Positions 7,522 to 11,322 of a stretch of 11,322 nt of DNA are shown one piece after another (the stretch's first letter is position 1; the number at the start of each line of letters is the position of its first letter). A program made the translations under genes and the position numbers. A model generated the notes under the pieces. It made no database searches. It saw only the letters and a list, made by a program, of their open reading frames with translations, and was not told the DNA's origin. Origin of the DNA: Candidatus Babelota bacterium (GTDB lineage Bacteria; JAGOBX01); the NCBI GenBank assembly GCA_017999075.1, contig JAGOBX010000068.1, forward strand, positions 1 to 11,322. The letters run 5' to 3'.

Positions 7522-9387
7522 CTATGCCTTCTCCGGCTGCCACATAACTAATTTATTATTTTCGTCAAAGACTGCTTTTGCGCTTTTATACCAGCGGTCC
7601 ATAATAGAATATTCTGTTTTTACTTTTACATCAGGACACACCTTGCGCATTGAATTTATCATTATTTCACTTATGCGCTCAGCTTCATAACTGTAATCAG
7701 AATTTAGAGGCAATTCAATGATAGCTTCGTCGTGAACAAATGCCGCTGTCCGGTAATTATTTTTTGTAAGATTATACAACGCAATTTTTGCGCCGTCAGC
7801 GGCTAATCCCTGAAATTGCGTGTTTTTATAATCGCAATAATTCATGTTTGAACGCAATCTGCCTGTAAGCGTTACTGCCTGTTTTTTGTCTTCCGCGATA
7901 AATTTTTTCATTTCAGGAAACGCGGTTAACCAGATTTTTTTTAGTTCAGCGCAGCGTTCAATTTTCAAAGCAATATTGTGTTCGATTAAAAGATTTCTCT
8001 GGAATGCAGTAATTCCCATTCCGCCGGGAAAACCAAAATTACAAGCCTTTGCAGTCCGTCTTTCTTCATCTGAAATATTATTTACAGGTTTATCATAAAT
8101 CTTTGAAGCAAACCATTTATGCAGATCAATATCGTTATTAATCAATTCGCGCATAACAGATATTTTGTAATTTGTATAACATATCTGCGCAAGCGCAACA
8201 AGTTCAAGCTGACAATAATCTATGGAAATAAAAATATTCCCCGGAGAAGGAATAAAACATTCCCTAACTTTGCCTGAGCGCGGCAGATTTTGAAGATTAG
8301 GTTTAGAGCATGAACTTCTGCCTGTTACTTTCAGAAGATCATAATAAGCAAATATTTTTTCCTTATCAAGTTTACGGATAAAAGTTGATAGAAGTTGCTC
8401 ATTTTTTTTATAAACTAAAAAACATTTTATAAATGGAATGTATGCAAATTTTTTTAAATCATCAGCACTTTGTGATTTGAATTTTGTTTTTTCAGTTTCA
8501 GAAATAATAATATTATGTTCTGATTCAATTTTTCTTATAATCGAATCATATATTTTTGTGCTGCCTGGAATGGAAGTATTATAACCAAATGCTTTTAAGT
8601 CGCTAACAGTTTTTTGTTTTTCGTCATCGAGAAGTTTCTCAATTTTTTTTACATAATCTAAATCAACGCAAATACCATTAAGCATTATTTTACCCAGTGC
8701 ATAATCGCCCATAATCTGAATTTTATGAGTTAAATGTCCGTATTCATTTGATAATCTAAATTCTTTCATTATATTTTCGCAATCTTCTATTAATTTTTTT
8801 GTAACGAAAAAGGAGGAAATACTGTCTTTTACAGCGTATTCAATGTAATAGTCAGGAATATTTTCGTATCTTATTGTTTTGTCTGAATTCATAAATTGTC
8901 CAAAATTTGTGCGAACATCCAAACCCTCTACATCAAAAATATTTTTTTCAAGTTTTATACCTAATATTTTTTCGCTGAGCAGCGCAAGATTATATTTTGC
9001 CGGCACAATTCCTGATTCTGCAATTCCTTTTAACCTGAACAATATGCCCGGATCAATAATATTACCGTTTTCTATTTGCTGATTAAGTTTAAGCCCGGTA
9101 ATTTTTTCAATTACCATAATATCGAATTTCGCGTTCATAATATAAAATGTTGATAAATTATGAATTTGCGTAAATTCCTTCATATTTTCACGATAAATGA
9201 TGTATGCCATTTTTCCATTAAATACAGTTCCAAGAATCAATTCTGGTACTTCGCCTTCGTGTATTTCTTCTGTTTCAGTATCTAATCCAATTTCATCGCC
9301 AATATTACCTGTTTCAGAAGTCCATATATCAAGACTGTATTTAATTTCGTTAAACTCAATTTCATTTTTAATTTTCAAAATAAACAT
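7522..9387 (-). CDS. Family A DNA polymerase with 3'-5' exonuclease, Klenow-like
   Basis: This protein is 621 aa from the ATG at 9387 (618 aa from a TTG at 9378), close to the Klenow part of Pol I, and it has no 5' nuclease. The proofreading domain is intact: ExoI D36-T-E38, ExoII NAKFD89, ExoIII Y184-AVK-D188. The polymerase domain has TGRSSCSKPNLQNLP (355-369), motif A D390-YCQLELVALA, motif B R443-RTAK447-ACNF451-G with the variant tail FPGGMG, and motif C VH552-D553-E554. In motif B the Tyr that follows in Pol I (Y766) is Gly here. Phe at 451 is the usual Pol I residue. All metal ligands are present, so both activities are predicted. GGAG touches the ATG with no spacing but lies 9 bases before the in-frame TTG at 9376-9378, so the TTG may be the real start. 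Lack of a 5' nuclease and the neighbours suggest an accessory or element-borne polymerase, not the housekeeping Pol I. Confidence 0.92.
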   Translation of the reverse strand: MFILKIKNEIEFNEIKYSLDIWTSETGNIGDEIGLDTETEEIHEGEVPELILGTVFNGKMAYIIYRENMKEFTQIHNLSTFYIMNAKFDIMVIEKITGLKLNQQIENGNIIDPGILFRLKGIAESGIVPAKYNLALLSEKILGIKLEKNIFDVEGLDVRTNFGQFMNSDKTIRYENIPDYYIEYAVKDSISSFFVTKKLIEDCENIMKEFRLSNEYGHLTHKIQIMGDYALGKIMLNGICVDLDYVKKIEKLLDDEKQKTVSDLKAFGYNTSIPGSTKIYDSIIRKIESEHNIIISETEKTKFKSQSADDLKKFAYIPFIKCFLVYKKNEQLLSTFIRKLDKEKIFAYYDLLKVTGRSSCSKPNLQNLPRSGKVRECFIPSPGNIFISIDYCQLELVALAQICYTNYKISVMRELINNDIDLHKWFASKIYDKPVNNISDEERRTAKACNFGFPGGMGITAFQRNLLIEHNIALKIERCAELKKIWLTAFPEMKKFIAEDKKQAVTLTGRLRSNMNYCDYKNTQFQGLAADGAKIALYNLTKNNYRTAAFVHDEAIIELPLNSDYSYEAERISEIMINSMRKVCPDVKVKTEYSIMDRWYKSAKAVFDENNKLVMWQPEKA

Positions 9388-9416
9388 CTCCTTTTAAAAA
9401 GTTCCACTTTTTAAAA
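9388..9416 (-). promoter_or_regulatory. Perfect hairpin abutting the polymerase ribosome binding site
   Basis: TTTTAAAAAG at 9392-9401 and CTTTTTAAAA at 9407-9416 form a perfect 10-bp stem with a 5-base loop. On the minus-strand transcript the stem ends directly at GGAG, just before the polymerase start, and shares bases with the AAGGAG site. It could hide or expose the site, or slow transcription between the first and second gene. Confidence 0.55.
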
Positions 9417-9420
9417 ATTC

Positions 9421-9452
9421 ACTGAAACACTGTATTTTATAGGTATTTCAGT
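9421..9452. repeat. Second inverted repeat in the leader between the 136-aa gene and the polymerase gene
   Basis: ACTGAAA at 9421-9427 and TTTCAGT at 9446-9452 are exact inverted copies around an 18-base AT-rich centre, and three more pairs are possible after one mismatch. It is only a few bases from the hairpin at the polymerase ribosome binding site. It could be a two-fold protein-binding site or an RNA stem. Confidence 0.4.
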
Positions 9453-9510
9453 AATGAAAAAAATATTTTCACCGCAAAAGCAAGAATATTTTTGATAAGA
9501 TACTAAGATA

Positions 9511-9921
9511 CTAATTTAAAAAATTTAAATTTGATGCTATGCCTTTAAGATTTGACACTTTTATTTTAATTGGCTGATCTATTTTTTCGCAAACAGCTTT
9601 TCTTATTGAATCATTTACTGACTGCTTATCGTTTAAATCTACTGGGATAATGGCAACAGCTATTTTTGACAGCATTGCAGGTATCGCGCAAGGATTATAT
9701 TTATCCATTAGGACAATGATTGGTATATCAGAAACGACTGCCGCTCCAATTGCAGTTCCAATAGATGAAATTAAATCATTATCATTAATATGATTTGCTA
9801 ATAAAACGCATACCGTTATATACTTTTCATAAATTCCTATTGCAACATTAGTATATGATTCTTTTAATAAATTTTTTTCTTCTGATATCGCTTTTTTTAA
9901 ATTAAATTTCTCGAATCCCAT
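9511..9921 (-). CDS. Unrecognised 136-aa alpha/beta protein, first gene of the operon
   Basis: I do not recognise this protein. A longer frame begins with GTG at 9936, but the sequence AGGTGAGG overlapping that codon makes a good ribosome binding site 9 bases before the ATG at 9919-9921, so I take the ATG. After a charged helix (1-22) the pattern alternates strands and helices: NVAIGIYEKYITVCVLLAN, then a Gly/Ala-rich helix SIGTAIGAAVVSD (53-65), then strand IPIIVLMDK, a CAIP turn, strand VAIIPVDL and a helix to about 113. This order is loosely like the nucleoside deoxyribosyltransferase / SLOG type of Rossmann-like fold, where a Gly-rich helix precedes a strand; the usual catalytic Glu of the deoxyribosyltransferases is not apparent. 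No signal peptide or membrane segment is evident. It begins the minus-strand block and is separated from the polymerase gene by 123 bp with two hairpins. Confidence 0.7.
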   Translation of the reverse strand: MGFEKFNLKKAISEEKNLLKESYTNVAIGIYEKYITVCVLLANHINDNDLISSIGTAIGAAVVSDIPIIVLMDKYNPCAIPAMLSKIAVAIIPVDLNDKQSVNDSIRKAVCEKIDQPIKIKVSNLKGIASNLNFLN

Positions 9922-9986
9922 ACTGTTTTTCCTCACCTATTCTGTTATTATTTACAATTTTTATTTGCTGAAAGTTGCATTTAAAA

Positions 9987-10016
9987 AAAATATTGCGTTA
10001 ACCAATTTATTATCAA
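9987..10016 (-). promoter_or_regulatory. Candidate operon promoter
   Basis: On the minus strand TTGATA (10011-10016) and TATTTT (9987-9992) are separated by 18 bases, about 65 bases upstream of the first gene's ATG. The match is modest in such AT-rich DNA, but it is the best I found upstream of the block. Confidence 0.3.
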
Positions 10017-10023
10017 AAGTTAA

Positions 10024-10066
10024 AACCCGAAATCTGTTTAAAAAAACACATAACATTTTTCGGGTT
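10024..10066. repeat. Inverted repeat upstream of the operon promoter
   Basis: AACCCGAAA at 10024-10032 and TTTCGGGTT at 10058-10066 are exact inverted copies around a 25-base AT-rich centre. No gene ends nearby on either strand, so a terminator role is unlikely. It sits just upstream of the candidate -35 element, which fits an operator or a cooperative regulator site. Confidence 0.5.
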
Positions 10067-10167
10067 CAATAAATATTTTAAAAATAATTTTTTTTATTTG
10101 CACCTTTTCAATCCTGAAATTTGTATATATAGATAGATGCAATGAAATAATATTGTTTACATATTTT

Positions 10168-10193
10168 AGGCGTTGCATTTAAATAAAACGCCT
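10168..10193. repeat. Inverted repeat upstream of the metallo-hydrolase gene
   Basis: AGGCGTT at 10168-10174 and AACGCCT at 10187-10193 are exact inverted copies with a 12-base spacer. The second copy of the GTTGCATTTAAA direct repeat overlaps the left arm and spacer. This could be a regulator-binding site. Confidence 0.45.
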
Positions 10194-10210
10194 GGCTGAA
10201 TAAAATTTTA

Positions 10211-10238
10211 TGTTAACTTTTTAGTAGCGTTTTATACA
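10211..10238 (+). promoter_or_regulatory. Candidate promoter of the metallo-hydrolase gene
   Basis: TGTTAA at 10211-10216 and TATACA at 10233-10238 are 16 bases apart, about 50 bases before the ATG. The match is weak but the position is sensible. Confidence 0.3.
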
Positions 10239-10288
10239 GATGCAGAAAACAATTAATTCTGCAAATAAAATTACGAGGTGAAAATAAT

Positions 10289-11322
10289 ATGTTTGATTTT
10301 AAGGTTTACAGAGGTTCAGATGAAATCGGCGGTACCTGCATTGAATTATATACCGAAAATACGCGAATACTTTTAGACTGCGGGCTGCCGCTGTTTGATA
10401 AATTCCGAAACCAGCTTGATACAAATATATTTAAAAAAGAAACTTTTGAAAATTTACGCGCTTCCGGTTTGCTGCCGGATATAAAAGGATTTTATCAAAA
10501 TGAAGACAAATCAATTGATGCGGTTTTTATTTCGCATTCGCATATTGACCATTATGGAATGCTCAAGTATGTTAATTTTGAAATACCTGTTTATGTAAGC
10601 GATGGGACGAAATCACAGATCGGTATAAACAGTATTTTCCTGAATGTTCCCTGCAATACGAAAAATTTTATTATTATAAATAATCAGGAAAAAGTAAAAA
10701 TAAATGAATTTATAATAACTCCGTATCTGATGGATCATTCAGCATTTGACGCATTCGGTTTTCTTGTTGAATGCGAAGGTAAACGATTATTCTATACAGG
10801 CGATTTCCGGGGCACAGGCAGAAAAGGAATTTTGACTGACCGGCTTATTAAATATCCGATAAAAAATCTTGATTATCTTTTCTGCGAAGGTTCGAATCTT
10901 ACAAGGGACGAACATCTTTATCCTGACGAACAATCTGTAGAAACTGAATTAGTTAAAGAATTCAATGAAAATCCTGACACTATGCATTACACAGTTATGT
11001 CGTCGCAGAATATCGACAGAATTGTTAGTTTTTACAGGGCCTGCCTCAAGACAGGCAAGACTTTTGTTATTGATTTATACACGGCTTTTATTCTTGATAA
11101 ACTAAAAACCGCAAATAATAAAATTCCGCAGATAAACTTTGATAAAATTAAAATTTATATTGCTGACAGGCATTATAAAAAAGTTAAAAAAACAAATAAT
11201 AATTATAATTTTATAAATAAATGTTTTCAAAATAGTATAAAACTCGATAAAGTCCGGGATATGGGCAATAACGTTTGTATGATTGTTCACGAAGATAAAG
11301 AGTTCTGGATACTTAATAGAAA
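10289..11322 (+). CDS. Metallo-beta-lactamase-fold hydrolase, likely RNA/DNA-processing type (3' partial)
   Basis: The gene starts with ATG at 10289, has GAGGTG at 10275-10280 eight bases upstream, and runs off the window after 344 codons. The metal site is complete: H83-S-H85-I-D87-H88, then H150 in MDHSAFDAFG and D172 in YTGDFRG. After the fold's first half come CEGSNL (about 200) and SSQNIDRIVSFYRAC (about 240), followed by FVIDLYTAFIL. This pattern matches, from memory, bacterial proteins related to the exonuclease / mRNA 3'-end-processing branch of the fold (RNase J and the CPSF-like group). Beta-lactamase activity is not implied. The substrate is unknown; a nuclease is the best guess. 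It is transcribed divergently from the polymerase operon and may belong to a different unit. The last 60 residues or so are Lys/Asn-rich and do not match anything I know. Confidence 0.88.
   Translation, partial: MFDFKVYRGSDEIGGTCIELYTENTRILLDCGLPLFDKFRNQLDTNIFKKETFENLRASGLLPDIKGFYQNEDKSIDAVFISHSHIDHYGMLKYVNFEIPVYVSDGTKSQIGINSIFLNVPCNTKNFIIINNQEKVKINEFIITPYLMDHSAFDAFGFLVECEGKRLFYTGDFRGTGRKGILTDRLIKYPIKNLDYLFCEGSNLTRDEHLYPDEQSVETELVKEFNENPDTMHYTVMSSQNIDRIVSFYRACLKTGKTFVIDLYTAFILDKLKTANNKIPQINFDKIKIYIADRHYKKVKKTNNNYNFINKCFQNSIKLDKVRDMGNNVCMIVHEDKEFWILNR

Larger units (their letters stand above)
9922..10288. other. Divergent control region between the operon and the metallo-hydrolase gene
   Basis: These 367 bases carry no gene that I can see. 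They must hold the start signals of both flanking genes. They contain candidate promoters on each strand, two inverted repeats (10024-10066 and 10168-10193) and a 12-bp direct repeat, GTTGCATTTAAA, at 9974-9985 and 10172-10183. The base composition is very AT-rich apart from the arms of the inverted repeats. Confidence 0.6.

Noticed and set aside
7844-8098. 84-codon plus-strand frame inside the polymerase gene
   Set aside because: It is antisense to conserved polymerase motifs B and neighbouring sequence, so it is a shadow of the real gene.
7522-9387. Full-length housekeeping DNA polymerase I
   Set aside because: There is no 5' nuclease domain, and motif B and the gene context differ from cellular Pol I.
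10024-10066. Transcription terminator
   Set aside because: The flanking genes are divergent, so no transcript should end here; the loop is also 25 bases long.
11102-11290. 62-codon minus-strand frame inside the metallo-hydrolase gene
   Set aside because: It lies opposite an in-frame extension of the hydrolase and is Ile/Phe-rich, as expected for the antisense of a Lys/Asn-rich region.

Overview
The window is AT-rich bacterial DNA. It has clear Shine-Dalgarno sites (GGAGG, AGAGG, GAGGTG types) and one lipoprotein with a bacterial signal peptide. I cannot name the genus from the sequence alone. Nothing shows an rRNA, tRNA, CRISPR array or intact insertion sequence.

Layout. (1) Bases 2-928 (+) hold the end of a surface or phage-type fibre protein with an S74 self-cleaving chaperone domain; its start lies outside the window. 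(2) Bases 929-1874 have no intact gene. They hold a 32-bp tandem repeat, weak traces of decayed coding sequence on the minus strand, an imperfect hairpin and a candidate promoter. (3) Bases 1875-3647 (+) encode a lipoprotein serine hydrolase of the class C beta-lactamase / penicillin-binding fold. (4) Bases 3671-9921 (-) are a five-gene block. In transcription order these are an unrecognised 136-aa alpha/beta protein, a Klenow-like family A DNA polymerase with an intact proofreading domain, a 363-aa protein that I read as a shrunken PolC core without its catalytic aspartates, a ClpP-like serine peptidase, and an AAA+ ATPase with an apparently dead second ATPase-like half. (5) Bases 9922-10288 are a divergent control region with two inverted repeats and a 12-bp direct repeat. 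(6) Bases 10289-11322 (+) are the start of a metallo-beta-lactamase-fold hydrolase that runs off the window.

The five-gene block is the part most worth attention. Its genes share one strand, have short gaps (15-123 bp) and each has its own ribosome binding site, so it is probably one operon. It pairs a complete family A polymerase with a degenerate relative of the family C replicase PolC, plus a protease and a AAA+ ATPase. I know of no described system with this composition. A replication or repair module of a mobile element is the most natural reading, and a DNA-sensing defence system is a second possibility; both are inference. The PolC relationship rests on alignment by eye to remembered PolC sequences, and is strong around the zinc knuckle (NPLPPHY, CxxC, LPDKNCPxC, DIPF).
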